DNA of 64,000 nt from Saccharicrinis sp963665705 (GCA_963665705.1 OY762448.1:5828001-5892000); one strand, 5' to 3'. Shown: positions 40,927 to 50,987, counted from the stretch's first letter. Numbers and translations are program-made. The notes: a model not told the origin generated them from the letters alone.

Positions 40927-42606
40927 ATGAGTCAAAATCAGCCTAAGGGTAAGTCAATATTATTAGATGAAAAAATTGAAAGCTGGCTAGCAGATCGGTC
41001 AGCTTTATTTTTTTATATATTATTAGGAGCATTTGTTCTTTTTAGTTTTTTGTTTTTTAATGCAAGGGTAAGTATAACAGGAGATGATTCTACTTATATT
41101 ACCAGAGCAATTAATTTTTGGCAATCGGGTAAGTTTCCAACTTATCAAGGGCCACTGTATCCTATTGTGTTGTCACTCTTTGTTGGAATGTTTGGAATGA
41201 ATCTTATTCTTCTAAAACTTACATCATTTGGTTTTTTGCTGACTGGAGTGCTTGTGTTTTATAAATCTTTTAAAAAAAGAGTTTCATACACGAGTCTTTT
41301 ATTTTCAGTAGGAATTATTAGTGTCAGTCATTACTTTCTGTTTTTTTCAAGCCAAACCTTTTCAGAAGCATTTTTTATTTTGCTTCAATCTGTATTTTTT
41401 CTTTATGTTTTTAAAGTAATAGACCATGAAGAAAAGCAAACAGATTTTAAATACCAATTAAAGATAGTTGTGCCTGTTGTTGTCATGGCTACATTGATGT
41501 TTTTAACCAGGACTATTGGATTTGGAACTGTCATTGCTTTGATGGTGTTTTTTCTTGCTTATAAAGAATATAAAAAAGCACTTTTTATTGTTTTCGGTTT
41601 TGCGTTATTAGTTACAGTTTTTATAGGCATTAAGAGTATTGGCTGGGATCTTCCTGCTAAATCAGGAGAGCAAACTACGCAGTTGTTAAATAAACATCCT
41701 TACGATAAAAGTCAGGGGAAAGAAGATGTTGCAGGTTTTATTAAACGTTTTCAGGATAATTCAAATCTTTATTTATCAAAACATTTTGTAAGAATATTAG
41801 GATTTAAATCAGATCAAAAAAATACAATTAATCCTTATGTTACTATTTTTGTATATGCTTTGTTTTTGCTTGGTTTTATCTGGTTTCCAAAACGAAATAA
41901 ATTTTTGTTTTTTACTGCGGTTTATCTGGCTATAATGCTTGGTATAACATTTTTTTCTTTGCAAAAATTATGGGATCAATATAGATTGATTATTCCCTTT
42001 GTGCCATATATGATATTGTTTTTAGTATCTACAGTCATTCAAGTTTCTAAAGACAAAAATATTGTGATGCTTAGAAAATATTTCTTTGTAATGCTGGTTT
42101 TATCTTTGGGTTTAACTGTTATAAAGGGAACAAAACATATTGATCTTAATACTTTGTTAAAAAATATCCAAGGGGATAAATTTGCAGGATTTACTCCGGA
42201 TTGGGTGAGTTATTTAAAGATGGTGGATTATGTAGATAAGAATTTATCTGAAGAAAACTCTTATGTAGCATGTCGAAAGCCAAATATTGCAAGGATTTAC
42301 GGTAAAGGGCGAAAGTTTTTTGGTGTTTATAGAATTCCTGAGGGTAATGCCAGAGATTTAGTACTGCACTTAAAGGAGAGAAATGTTTCGCATATTATTG
42401 TAGCAAGTTTACGCAAAAATCCCCACATGTTTACCGGGCAAACTATTAATACAATTAGGCGATATATGTCTGTTGTTGTTAAGGAGTACCCAAAAATGTT
42501 TAAGTTAGTTAAGCAGTTTGGAGGTAAAGAGCCTGCATACTTATTTGAAATTGATTATTCACAACTCAATAATCATTCAGTTATTAATCAGGAAAATCAT
42601 AAGTAA
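40927..42606 (+). CDS. GT-C (GT39/ArnT-like) membrane glycosyltransferase
   Basis: 559 residues with about ten transmembrane helices. After the first helix (about 28-47) comes VSITGDDSTYITRAINFW with the acidic pair expected as catalytic or metal-binding residues of GT-C enzymes, then GPLYPIVLSLFVGMFG. The C-terminal 140 residues are soluble and would be periplasmic. Such enzymes transfer a sugar from a polyprenyl-phosphate carrier to lipid or protein at the outer face of the inner membrane. The next gene, 4 nt downstream, encodes a methyltransferase fused to a dolichol-phosphate-mannose-synthase-like GT2 that could make that donor. Confidence 0.8.
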   Translation: MSQNQPKGKSILLDEKIESWLADRSALFFYILLGAFVLFSFLFFNARVSITGDDSTYITRAINFWQSGKFPTYQGPLYPIVLSLFVGMFGMNLILLKLTSFGFLLTGVLVFYKSFKKRVSYTSLLFSVGIISVSHYFLFFSSQTFSEAFFILLQSVFFLYVFKVIDHEEKQTDFKYQLKIVVPVVVMATLMFLTRTIGFGTVIALMVFFLAYKEYKKALFIVFGFALLVTVFIGIKSIGWDLPAKSGEQTTQLLNKHPYDKSQGKEDVAGFIKRFQDNSNLYLSKHFVRILGFKSDQKNTINPYVTIFVYALFLLGFIWFPKRNKFLFFTAVYLAIMLGITFFSLQKLWDQYRLIIPFVPYMILFLVSTVIQVSKDKNIVMLRKYFFVMLVLSLGLTVIKGTKHIDLNTLLKNIQGDKFAGFTPDWVSYLKMVDYVDKNLSEENSYVACRKPNIARIYGKGRKFFGVYRIPEGNARDLVLHLKERNVSHIIVASLRKNPHMFTGQTINTIRRYMSVVVKEYPKMFKLVKQFGGKEPAYLFEIDYSQLNNHSVINQENHK

Positions 42607-42610
42607 TAAA

Positions 42611-44041
42611 ATGCAATTATATAGTTCTGAAATTAGAGAGTATTGGGATAGTTTTGCTGTAAAGTGGGTTAAGTATAGAAAAAAACGATCGTATTATTGG
42701 AATTCAATATCTAAATATTGTAATTATTTTATTCATCCGGAAAGTAGTGTTCTTGAGATAGGATGTGGATGTGGAGATTTATTAAATGATATAAATGGGA
42801 AAGAAAAAACAGGAGTGGATTTTTCTTTAGCTATGATAGAAATTGCTAAAGAGCAGTTTCCTGATATTACTTTTTATGAAATGGCAGCAGAGAATCTTAA
42901 TCTTAGTTCGAAATATGATGTTGTAGTAATGTCAAATTTAATTGGGTTATTACCTGATATAGAACAGGCTTTTGAGCAGGTTCAAAATGTGGTTCATGAA
43001 AAAACAAGGTTTATTGTTACTTACTATAATAGAATATGGGAACCTGTAATAAGGTTTGCTGAATTGATCAGAATAAAACGAAAATCACCCCAGCAAAATT
43101 GGTTGTCGAGTCATGATATACAAAATCTTTTGTATTTAGCAGGCTTTGAAACCTATAAAGCTAACAGAAGTATGTTGCTTCCGTATAATATTCCAATAAT
43201 ATCAGGTTTTCTCAATAGAATCTTGAGTCGATTACCTGTCTTTAGTAAGCTTGGTTTAAATCAGTTTGTTTTTGCCCGACCAATTCCCAAAACACTTTCT
43301 CAAGAAGAAATTGAAAATAAATATTCAACATCAGTAATAATTCCGGCTCGAAACGAAAGTGGAAATATTGAGGCTGCTATTCAACGTATTCCTAAATTAG
43401 GAAAGCATACCGAGATTATATTTGTAGAAGGTAATTCAACCGATGATACTTGGGATACAATACAATGTATACAAAAGAAATATGCAGGGGAATATGATAT
43501 AAAAATTATGCAGCAGGATGGTAAAGGTAAAGGAGATGCTGTGCGTAAAGGGTTTGCTGCTGCCACTTGTGATATTTTAATGATTCTTGATGCAGACTTA
43601 ACTGTACCTCCAGAGGATTTGCCTAAGTTTTATCATGCAATAACAACCGGCAAGGGTGAGTTTATAAATGGAGTGCGATTGGTGTATCCAATGGAAAAGA
43701 ATGCAATGCGTCCCCTGAATACTATAGGAAACCATTTTTTTAGCAAGTTTTTTAGTTATATTTTGGAACGACCTATAAAAGATACCTTATGTGGAACAAA
43801 AGTAATGTTTCGGTGGGATTATGAGAAGTTAGCTGCAAATAGAAAGTTTTTTGGTGAATTTGATCCATTTGGTGATTTTGATTTGTTGTTTGGAGCGTAT
43901 AAATTAAATCATAAAATAGTTGATCTTCCTATCAGGTATAAAGAAAGAAAGTATGGAGATACTAATATTAGCAGATTTAAGCATGGTTTAATATTGTTGA
44001 GAATGGCAACATTTGCTACAATAAAAATAAAGTTTTGGTAG
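42611..44041 (+). CDS. Fusion of SAM-dependent methyltransferase and GT2 (polyprenyl-phosphate sugar synthase-like)
   Basis: 476 residues. Residues about 1-215 are a class I methyltransferase with the SAM loop VLEIGCGCGDLL (about 50-61), the acidic GVDFSLAMIEIA and VVVMSNLIGLLPD. Residues about 235-476 are a GT2 glycosyltransferase: SVIIPARNESGNIEAAI, FVEGNSTDDTW, GKGKGDAVRKGF, then DADLTVPPEDLP (DxD) and CGTKVMFRWDYEKL, closest to DPM1-type enzymes. The start is ATG at 42611, 4 nt after the GT-C gene; longer readings would overlap that gene. The fusion would couple methylation and sugar transfer to a lipid carrier; acceptor and sugar are unknown. No transmembrane helices at the C-terminus. 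Confidence 0.85.
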   Translation: MQLYSSEIREYWDSFAVKWVKYRKKRSYYWNSISKYCNYFIHPESSVLEIGCGCGDLLNDINGKEKTGVDFSLAMIEIAKEQFPDITFYEMAAENLNLSSKYDVVVMSNLIGLLPDIEQAFEQVQNVVHEKTRFIVTYYNRIWEPVIRFAELIRIKRKSPQQNWLSSHDIQNLLYLAGFETYKANRSMLLPYNIPIISGFLNRILSRLPVFSKLGLNQFVFARPIPKTLSQEEIENKYSTSVIIPARNESGNIEAAIQRIPKLGKHTEIIFVEGNSTDDTWDTIQCIQKKYAGEYDIKIMQQDGKGKGDAVRKGFAAATCDILMILDADLTVPPEDLPKFYHAITTGKGEFINGVRLVYPMEKNAMRPLNTIGNHFFSKFFSYILERPIKDTLCGTKVMFRWDYEKLAANRKFFGEFDPFGDFDLLFGAYKLNHKIVDLPIRYKERKYGDTNISRFKHGLILLRMATFATIKIKFW

Positions 44042-44127
44042 GTTGTGTTTTGTGTGCTGAAAGTATTTTCACAACTTTATGCCCTAAGAATACTAAACCT
44101 TTTGTAAATAAATTTAAGATAGAGTGA

Positions 44128-44610
44128 ATGAAACGTGTAGCGATATTTCCCGGATCCTTTGATCCTTTTACGATAGGTCATGAAAATATAGTGCAAAGAG
44201 CTGTAGGTTTGTTTGATGAAATAATTATTGGTATTGGATATAACTCCGATAAAAAAGATTTTTATCCAGTTGACACAAGAGTAGAATGGGTTGAATATCT
44301 ATTTAGTGATGAACCTAAGGTGAAAGTGGGAAAGTACCAGGGGTTGACAGTTGATTTTGCTAATGAATGTGGAGCTGGTTTTATTTTACGGGGGATTAGG
44401 ACTGCAGCAGATTTTGAATACGAAAGAGCTATAGCACAGGTTAATAAATCAATGACTGGTATTGAATCTGTTTTTTTACTCACAACACCAGAACATACAC
44501 CTGTCAATTCATCAATTGTCAGAGATATAATCAGACATAAGGGAGATCCAAGTAAATTTATTCCAAGGAGAATTCAAGAGAAGTTGGCTACTTATAAGCA
44601 GGGGGAATAA
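44128..44610 (+). CDS. coaD: Phosphopantetheine adenylyltransferase
   Basis: 160 residues, exact family length. It transfers AMP from ATP to 4'-phosphopantetheine in CoA synthesis. The nucleotidyl-transferase motif GSFDPFTIGHENIV holds the TxGH ATP-binding residues; GIRTAADFEYERAIAQVNKSM and VNSSIVRDIIRHKGDPSKFIP are further family blocks. It overlaps the next gene by one base (TAATG), so the two are translationally coupled. Confidence 0.96.
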   Translation: MKRVAIFPGSFDPFTIGHENIVQRAVGLFDEIIIGIGYNSDKKDFYPVDTRVEWVEYLFSDEPKVKVGKYQGLTVDFANECGAGFILRGIRTAADFEYERAIAQVNKSMTGIESVFLLTTPEHTPVNSSIVRDIIRHKGDPSKFIPRRIQEKLATYKQGE

Positions 44611-46067
44611 TGAGGTATATAGTTCTCGTAATAATAATCATCATCACGTGTAGTATTCGGGCTGAGAGGGTAGATAGTGTCACTATTTATGGGAATTCTG
44701 TAGAATATGCAAACATGAACCTTACCGTTCAGAGTCGAAGTAATTATATCACCAGAGAGTTTAAAGACCTGAGGTCATTTAGGGTTGATAAAAAAGGATA
44801 CTTTACTACTTCCTTTTTAATTGATGAGGTAACTAAGATATATATTAACTTAGGTGAAATGCAAGGTTATTTATTGGTTGAGCCAGGTCGTGTGTATAAT
44901 ATAGAATTACCGGCCTATATACCAATGAAAGAAGAAAATAAACTAAATCCTTTTTTTATTCCAGAACCGGTACTGTTAGGAGTTTATAATGAAAGTAGTG
45001 TCGATCTGAATAAGGAAGTAAAGAACTTTGAATTATATTATAATCAACAATTTGCTGATAATATAAAAAAGATAGTGCTGACAAATAATAAAAAACTAGC
45101 CTATCAAATAATAGATCAAACAGAAGAGAAATTTCCTGCTTCAAAAAACAGTTGGTTTCAACAGTATAAATCATATAGTTATATAAACCTTAAAAATTTT
45201 ATTAACTCAAATCATAAAAGGAAGTTAATTGATGAAAATTTTAGTCATGTCCCTGTGCAATATTCTTTAGATCCATATTGGGAAGCTTTTAATCAGGTGT
45301 TTTCAAACTTTTTTTATTCTTATTTTAATTCGAAAGAAGGAGAGAGTGTTAAGAATTTATGGCCAAAAGTTGAATCATTTGATAGTTTGGCTATTGCATT
45401 TGGTAAGGATTCTCTTTTTTACAATAGATCATTAACAGAATTGGTTGTTATTAAAGGGTTGTATGATGGATTTTATTCTGGTAATTATGATAAAGAAAAG
45501 ATAATAACCTTAATGGAAAGAGCTTCGGAAGAGTGTGATAATGAAATTAATAAAGAGATAGCTGGTGATATATTTCATAAATTTACAAAGCTTAGAGTAG
45601 GTTTGCTAGCACCTCCATTTTCACTAACAACGCTATCTGGTAAAAATCGTGAATTACAGGATTTTAAAGGTAAGTTTATTTACTTGAACTTTGCCAATAC
45701 TGAAAATTATGCTTGTAAAAAGGATTTTCAGGTTTTAAGTCGATTTGCCGATATGTTCAAGAGAGATTTGGTTATTGTTACTATTTTAACCGATGAAGAT
45801 CCGGATAAAGCTTATGAGTTTGTTAAAAAGCATAAGTATAAGTGGAATTTTCTTCATTTTTCACAAAATGCCAAAGTGTTACTCGATTATGATATTAAGG
45901 CTTTCCCTACGTACTACTTAATTGATCCGGAAGGTAATCTTATTTTTGCACCAGCTCCTGGACCAGAAGAGAATTTTGTACCTATGTTTTCTGAAACATA
46001 TAACGAGTGGAGGTATAAAAAAATTAGAAAAGATAAGCCTAAAGCAAGAACTATATATGATTTGTAA
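44610..46067 (+). CDS. Secreted thioredoxin-fold protein without a CxxC active site
   Basis: 485 residues with a short signal peptide (about 1-18). Residues about 20-330 are an N-terminal region of the kind seen in Bacteroidota TlpA/DUF4369-like proteins (VEPGRVYNIELPAYIPM). Residues about 335-460 form a thioredoxin/AhpC fold starting LAPPFSLTTLSGKNRELQDFKGK, with the cis-Pro loop AFPTYYLIDPEG. At the active-site position where homologues have WCxxC the sequence reads NYACKKDF, so the attacking Cys is replaced by Asn and only the second Cys remains. It is therefore unlikely to be a normal dithiol oxidoreductase. The start codon overlaps the coaD stop. Confidence 0.82.
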   Translation: MRYIVLVIIIIITCSIRAERVDSVTIYGNSVEYANMNLTVQSRSNYITREFKDLRSFRVDKKGYFTTSFLIDEVTKIYINLGEMQGYLLVEPGRVYNIELPAYIPMKEENKLNPFFIPEPVLLGVYNESSVDLNKEVKNFELYYNQQFADNIKKIVLTNNKKLAYQIIDQTEEKFPASKNSWFQQYKSYSYINLKNFINSNHKRKLIDENFSHVPVQYSLDPYWEAFNQVFSNFFYSYFNSKEGESVKNLWPKVESFDSLAIAFGKDSLFYNRSLTELVVIKGLYDGFYSGNYDKEKIITLMERASEECDNEINKEIAGDIFHKFTKLRVGLLAPPFSLTTLSGKNRELQDFKGKFIYLNFANTENYACKKDFQVLSRFADMFKRDLVIVTILTDEDPDKAYEFVKKHKYKWNFLHFSQNAKVLLDYDIKAFPTYYLIDPEGNLIFAPAPGPEENFVPMFSETYNEWRYKKIRKDKPKARTIYDL

Positions 46068-46325
46068 TTTTGGATGGTGTAAGGTTGGTTTTACAAGGGT
46101 GAGTTTTCAGATATTATAATTATTTGCTGTAAAATCAGTTGTTGTTTGGGGTATCTGTATTAAAAGCAATGTTTTGAATTTTTGTTTATTGTATTTTCTG
46201 TAACTATTGTTATATGTGGGTTGGATTTGATGAGTGAGATATTTTTTTTGATGAATTTGCATATTTTTTATGTTAACAAGTTGATCGTATAGATATATGG
46301 AACAGGCATTTTCGTGCAAAATGAT

Positions 46326-46333
46326 TATGTTTG
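46326..46333 (+). promoter_or_regulatory. -7 element of the T9SS cargo operon
   Basis: TATGTTTG matches TAnnTTTG; transcription would start near 46340, 24 nt before the ATG at 46364. It is the only good promoter box before the five-gene operon. The 296-bp gap from 46068 shows nothing else definite. Confidence 0.55.
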
Positions 46334-46363
46334 TATAGTTTGTAACAGCTATAGCCTCATTGT

Positions 46364-48628
46364 ATGAAAATAGTACCTCATATTTCTCTGTTAAATATTT
46401 TTATTTTTTTTACTTCATTATTATCGGCACAAGTAGCCGAAATGCCAACTGTTACAATAGTAAGCAGCGATGTTGCTTTTTGTGAAGAGGGGACTGCAAC
46501 AGTTGAAGTGGAATTTACAGGAGAACCTCCTTTTGGTTTATATTATGAAGTTGATGGAAGTTATCATACAGTTGGGGTGAATGAGAGTACAGGATCACTA
46601 TTAATCGATTCTTATAGTGCTTCGTTTGATGTAACACAGAATACATCTGCAGATGTTGTAATTGTTCGTGTTTATGATAATAATTATGGAATTGATCCAC
46701 TTAATCATACTACAAAATTGAATTCAGGCTCGGATCTTGTTAATGGATCAGTGAGTATTACAATTGATTCTAAGCCAACTCCTAATGCCGGCATTGATGA
46801 TGAGGTTTGTGGGTATGAATATACTTTACAGGGTAGTGTGTCTGATGCCAGTCATACTATCTATTGGAATGATATGACAGGAGTAGGAACATATTCAGAT
46901 ATTAATTCTCCAACATCAACTTTCACTAAAAGTGAAGAAGGTCAGGCTACCTTTATACTTACTGAGAAAAATGGAGCCTGTTCTGAAACAGATGAAGTTA
47001 CTTTAGATTTTCATGGGTCACCAACTGCTGTATTAAATTCGCCAGGAGAATATAAATTTTGTACAACAGATACAGATCCGGATGAAGTTACATTCAGTGT
47101 GGATTTTTCAGGTAATGCTCCTTTTGATTATGTGATAAAAAATAATACTAATTCTTATTCTGAGAACTCAACTGTATTAACTGATAATGTTGGATACCCC
47201 GTTAGTTCATCTGATCAATTTTATATTTTCTCTGTTTCAGATGTAAATGGATGTGCTGCTGAAGAGAAAGATATAATAGGGACTCAGATAGTTACAGATC
47301 TTAAGCCTGAAGTGTCAGCAGGAAGTGATGATGTGGCATGTGGAACTGAATATGTTTTGCAAGCTAGTTTAGCATCCGGTAATACTGGTGTTTGGACTTC
47401 AGATGTTGGTGATATTTTTGATGATACTTCTAATAAAAACGCAACCGCAAGTTTAAACTCGTATACCTTAGCACAAGATGTTGCTTTTACATGGACGGAG
47501 AAAGAATCTATAATGGGTTGTAGTGATGTAGATGAGGTTGTAATTACTTATGCTGAACCTCCTGCTTTAGAATTATTAAATACAGAAGATCAGATATGCA
47601 CAGGTAGTTCTACTTATTTAAATTTGAATATTACAAATGGAAATGAACCTTTTTCTGTATTGTATAATGATGAAAGTGATTCATACAGTAAAACTGATTT
47701 GGCTAAAGGGAATAATACATTAGAGTTAAATCCAACTTTTGATATTACATCATCAGTTCAAAGTCAAACAGATTTTCATTTTACTAAAATATCAGGAGTT
47801 TATGGATGCACTACTTCATACTCTGATTTAATTTATAATGTATATGTAGATGAACAACCTGCTGCAAATGCGGGAATTGATCAATTAGATTTATGTGATA
47901 GAGAAATTACTCTTGATGCTACTCCATCGGTTGGAGATGGTTATTGGAGTCCTGATTCAGACGGTCAATTTGAGGATGTGTCAGATTCTTATACAACATT
48001 TACGGCCTACGATTCAAAAGAATATACCTTAACATGGAATGAAATTAATGGTCAATGTTCATCATCTGATGATGTAATTGTTAGTGTACAACCAAGTCCT
48101 TATCCTGTTGAGGCAGGTGTCGATTCTACTATTTATGCGATGGACAATTTTCAGTTATATGCAGAAACACTGGATGAAGGTGAGGGAATTTGGTCTTTGT
48201 TAGAAGGCAATGCTACAATCAATAATCCGAAAGACCCCACATCAATTGTTACTGATATGAAACCAGGTGTTTATCGGTTTCAATGGTCTGTTATACCGAC
48301 AGAGGCAAGTATTTGTGATCCTGTTACAGATGAAGTAGTAATTATAATAAAAGAATTATTTGAAACAGGGGGGTTCTCTCCGAACGGAGATGCAATAAAT
48401 GAAGAATTTAAGATACCTGGATCAGAGAATCTTCATAATATTAAGTTTGTTGTATTTGATAAGTATGGGAAGCTTGTTCATGAAGAAAGTTATTCAGAAA
48501 ATGTTCGGATTACTTGGAATGGGGAAGGATTAGATGGAGAGGATTTAACAGAAGGAGTGTATTATTATATTTTTGATGCAGACGAATTGAGTAAACCGGT
48601 TAAAAAATATTTGGTTATAAAACGATAA
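46364..48628 (+). CDS. T9SS type-B cargo protein (gliding-motility-associated C-terminal domain)
   Basis: 754 residues. A signal peptide (about 1-22) precedes four or so Ig-like modules, seen from the recurring pattern of PNAGIDDEVCG / VSAGSDDVACG / ANAGIDQLDLCD followed by ATPSVGDGYWSP-like text. The last 85 residues form a type-B sorting domain (GGFSPNGDAINEEFKI, VFDKYGKLVHEE, WNGEGLDGEDLTEGVYYYIF, KYLVIKR), which directs export by T9SS. Such proteins commonly act as surface adhesins. The neighbour downstream encodes a PorP/SprF protein, the class known to help type-B cargo reach the surface. First gene of a five-gene operon. Confidence 0.92.
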   Translation: MKIVPHISLLNIFIFFTSLLSAQVAEMPTVTIVSSDVAFCEEGTATVEVEFTGEPPFGLYYEVDGSYHTVGVNESTGSLLIDSYSASFDVTQNTSADVVIVRVYDNNYGIDPLNHTTKLNSGSDLVNGSVSITIDSKPTPNAGIDDEVCGYEYTLQGSVSDASHTIYWNDMTGVGTYSDINSPTSTFTKSEEGQATFILTEKNGACSETDEVTLDFHGSPTAVLNSPGEYKFCTTDTDPDEVTFSVDFSGNAPFDYVIKNNTNSYSENSTVLTDNVGYPVSSSDQFYIFSVSDVNGCAAEEKDIIGTQIVTDLKPEVSAGSDDVACGTEYVLQASLASGNTGVWTSDVGDIFDDTSNKNATASLNSYTLAQDVAFTWTEKESIMGCSDVDEVVITYAEPPALELLNTEDQICTGSSTYLNLNITNGNEPFSVLYNDESDSYSKTDLAKGNNTLELNPTFDITSSVQSQTDFHFTKISGVYGCTTSYSDLIYNVYVDEQPAANAGIDQLDLCDREITLDATPSVGDGYWSPDSDGQFEDVSDSYTTFTAYDSKEYTLTWNEINGQCSSSDDVIVSVQPSPYPVEAGVDSTIYAMDNFQLYAETLDEGEGIWSLLEGNATINNPKDPTSIVTDMKPGVYRFQWSVIPTEASICDPVTDEVVIIIKELFETGGFSPNGDAINEEFKIPGSENLHNIKFVVFDKYGKLVHEESYSENVRITWNGEGLDGEDLTEGVYYYIFDADELSKPVKKYLVIKR

Positions 48629-48650
48629 GTAAAAGAAACACACACACTAT

Positions 48651-49556
48651 ATGAAGCATATTTTAGTAGTATTAATATCACTTATTACTATCTCATCGTA
48701 TGGGCAGCGAGAAATTGTAATGAGTCAATATATGTATAACAGATATAGTATAAATCCTGGTTTTGGTGGTTCTCATGATGTAATGTCTATTTTTGGATCA
48801 TACCGTAAACAATGGATCGGTTTTGAAGGAGCTCCAACAAAAGCCTTGTTTACCATTAATACTCCATTAAAAAAAGAAAAAGTCGCCTTGGGGGCTCAGA
48901 TATTTAATGAAAGTTATGCTATTGCTGCAAATACAGGTTTTAATTTTTCATATACATATCGATTACCTTTAAATAATGGTTCAAAAATTGGATTAGCCAT
49001 ATCTGCAGGATATGTAAACTACAAAACTAATTGGAGTGAAGTAGATATTGTAGACACACAAGATAATTCTTTTGCAATGACAGACAATAGTGGTTCTCCT
49101 ATTTTAGGTTTTGGTACTGCTATATATAATTCTAAATATTTTGTTGGTTTGTCTGTTCCAACGTTTTTATATCATGATAGGTATGTAACCGGTGAAAATT
49201 CTGTTGATTTTACAAAAATAGATTATTTACTTACTGCAGGTTATATGTATGACATTTCTGATAATATTAGCATTCAGCCATCTGCTTTGCTGAGGGTAAA
49301 TATGGATGATGAAACTTTTGTAGATATTAGTACTACGGCTATTTTTTTAAAATCTTTAATGATAGGAGCATCATACAGAACTGTTGGAGATATTGTGGGG
49401 ATTTTAGGTTATCAGGTTAATCCTCAACTGAGATTTACATATAGCCTTGATTATAGTATGGAGAAAATAGCATCTTATAATAATGGGACACATGAAGTAT
49501 CACTTCAATATGATTTTGGTTATAAGATTAAAACTCCAAATCCAAAATTCTTTTAA
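48651..49556 (+). CDS. PorP/SprF-family T9SS membrane protein
   Basis: 301 residues. A signal peptide (about 1-19, ending SYGQ) is followed by the diagnostic QYMYNRYSINPGFGGSHDVMSIFGSYRKQWIGFEGAPTKALFTINTPL of the PorP/SprF family. The remaining sequence is a run of amphipathic strands of an outer-membrane barrel, ending PKFF. Members act with a specific type-B T9SS cargo (SprF with SprB in Flavobacterium), and here it follows a cargo gene after 22 nt. The next gene begins 3 nt after its stop. Confidence 0.92.
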   Translation: MKHILVVLISLITISSYGQREIVMSQYMYNRYSINPGFGGSHDVMSIFGSYRKQWIGFEGAPTKALFTINTPLKKEKVALGAQIFNESYAIAANTGFNFSYTYRLPLNNGSKIGLAISAGYVNYKTNWSEVDIVDTQDNSFAMTDNSGSPILGFGTAIYNSKYFVGLSVPTFLYHDRYVTGENSVDFTKIDYLLTAGYMYDISDNISIQPSALLRVNMDDETFVDISTTAIFLKSLMIGASYRTVGDIVGILGYQVNPQLRFTYSLDYSMEKIASYNNGTHEVSLQYDFGYKIKTPNPKFF

Positions 49557-49559
49557 ACT

Positions 49560-50975
49560 ATGAAGCAATTATTTTGTAATTTTTTAATCGTCTTCATTGT
49601 ATTGTCATTTAACTGTGGAGTAGTTGTTTGTCAAGAGGTGAGTGTTGAACCTATTCCTGCAAACAGCTCGTTGAAGAATGATTTTGCACCTTATGTTATA
49701 GATTCTATTCTTTATTTTGCAAGTAATAGAAAACATGAGTTTTTAAAAACATATCTTGATCAGAATAATGAAGGGTTATATAGAATTTATAAGACTCATA
49801 TCTTATTAAATGATGACTTTGGTAATGAAGGCGAATTGCATTCTGGTAAATTGAGTAAATTGAATACATCTTCAATTTGTTTTAGTGAAGATAAGAGCCG
49901 GATTTTTATAACACAAAATCAATATACTACAATTAAAAGAAGTAAAGGAAGAGATAATTTGTTGGGTATATTTATCATTAATAATAATAATGGTAAATGG
50001 AGTCGACCAACAGCTTTTCCGTATAATTCAAGGAGGAATTATTCCAATGGTCAAGTTACTGTTTCGCCTGATGGTAATACAATGTTTTACGTATCTAATA
50101 AAGAAGGTGGTTATGGCGAAACAGACATCTATCAGTCTACATTCAAAGATGGAGAGTGGACCGAACCTGTTAATTTAGGAGAAATAGTTAATACTGAAGG
50201 GAAGGAACTTTTCCCTTTTTATCATAGCTCTGGAAAATTATATTTCACCTCAGATAAACATAATTCAGTTGGTGGTTTAGATATATTTTATACTTCGTGG
50301 AATGGTAAAGAATGGGCCGCTCCTGTGCGTTTAGACGAACCTATTAATTCGAACAAGGATGACTTTTCTTGTTATATTTACCCTGGTGAAACAGAAGGTT
50401 TCTTTGCATCTAACAGATCTGGGAATGATGATGTTTATAGGTTTTCAAATCCATATCCAACATTTCCTGATGCTAAAGATCAGGTGGAAGATAATTATTG
50501 TTTTACTTTGTTTGAAAATGGACCATTTGAATCAGATACATTGCCATATAAATATAAATGGTATTTTGGAGATGGTGAATCTGCTGATGGATTAGAGGTA
50601 AGACATTGTTTTCCTAAAGGAGATGGTGTGTATAATATTCATTTAAATGTTATTGATACATTGATAAATGTAGATTTATTTACCGTAGCACAGTTCGATC
50701 TTGAATTAAAGCAAACTCAACAGGTGGTCATAAATTGTCCTGACACAGTGAAAATTAATGAGTCAGTTACCTTATCAGCATCTAAATCTGTACTGAAAGA
50801 TTTTAAAGCAGCGCAATATTATTGGGATTTAGATAATAATAATAGAGCCAAAGGTGTAACTATTAATCATATTTTTCGAAAAAAGGGTATATATACAATT
50901 GAATGTGGGACTGTCTCAGTAGATGATAACATGGATAAAATGGCCTCAAAACGAAAAATTGTAGTAACAGAATAA
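49560..50975 (+). CDS. PD40 propeller and PKD-domain envelope protein
   Basis: 471 residues. A signal peptide (about 1-25) is followed by PD40 propeller blades (about 45-300), with DGNTMFYVSNKEGGYGETDIYQS and HSSGKLYFTSDKHNSVGGLDIFYT as clear repeats. Two PKD/Ig-like domains follow (about 310-470), marked by YKWYFGDGESADG and YYWDLDNNNRAKG. There is no OmpA or SPOR anchor at the C-terminus. It lies in a T9SS operon 3 nt after the PorP/SprF gene, so it probably assists or recognises the cargo in the periplasm or on the surface. It resembles the propeller part of the 36296 protein. Confidence 0.82.
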   Translation: MKQLFCNFLIVFIVLSFNCGVVVCQEVSVEPIPANSSLKNDFAPYVIDSILYFASNRKHEFLKTYLDQNNEGLYRIYKTHILLNDDFGNEGELHSGKLSKLNTSSICFSEDKSRIFITQNQYTTIKRSKGRDNLLGIFIINNNNGKWSRPTAFPYNSRRNYSNGQVTVSPDGNTMFYVSNKEGGYGETDIYQSTFKDGEWTEPVNLGEIVNTEGKELFPFYHSSGKLYFTSDKHNSVGGLDIFYTSWNGKEWAAPVRLDEPINSNKDDFSCYIYPGETEGFFASNRSGNDDVYRFSNPYPTFPDAKDQVEDNYCFTLFENGPFESDTLPYKYKWYFGDGESADGLEVRHCFPKGDGVYNIHLNVIDTLINVDLFTVAQFDLELKQTQQVVINCPDTVKINESVTLSASKSVLKDFKAAQYYWDLDNNNRAKGVTINHIFRKKGIYTIECGTVSVDDNMDKMASKRKIVVTE

Positions 50976-50987
50976 AATACTAACTAT

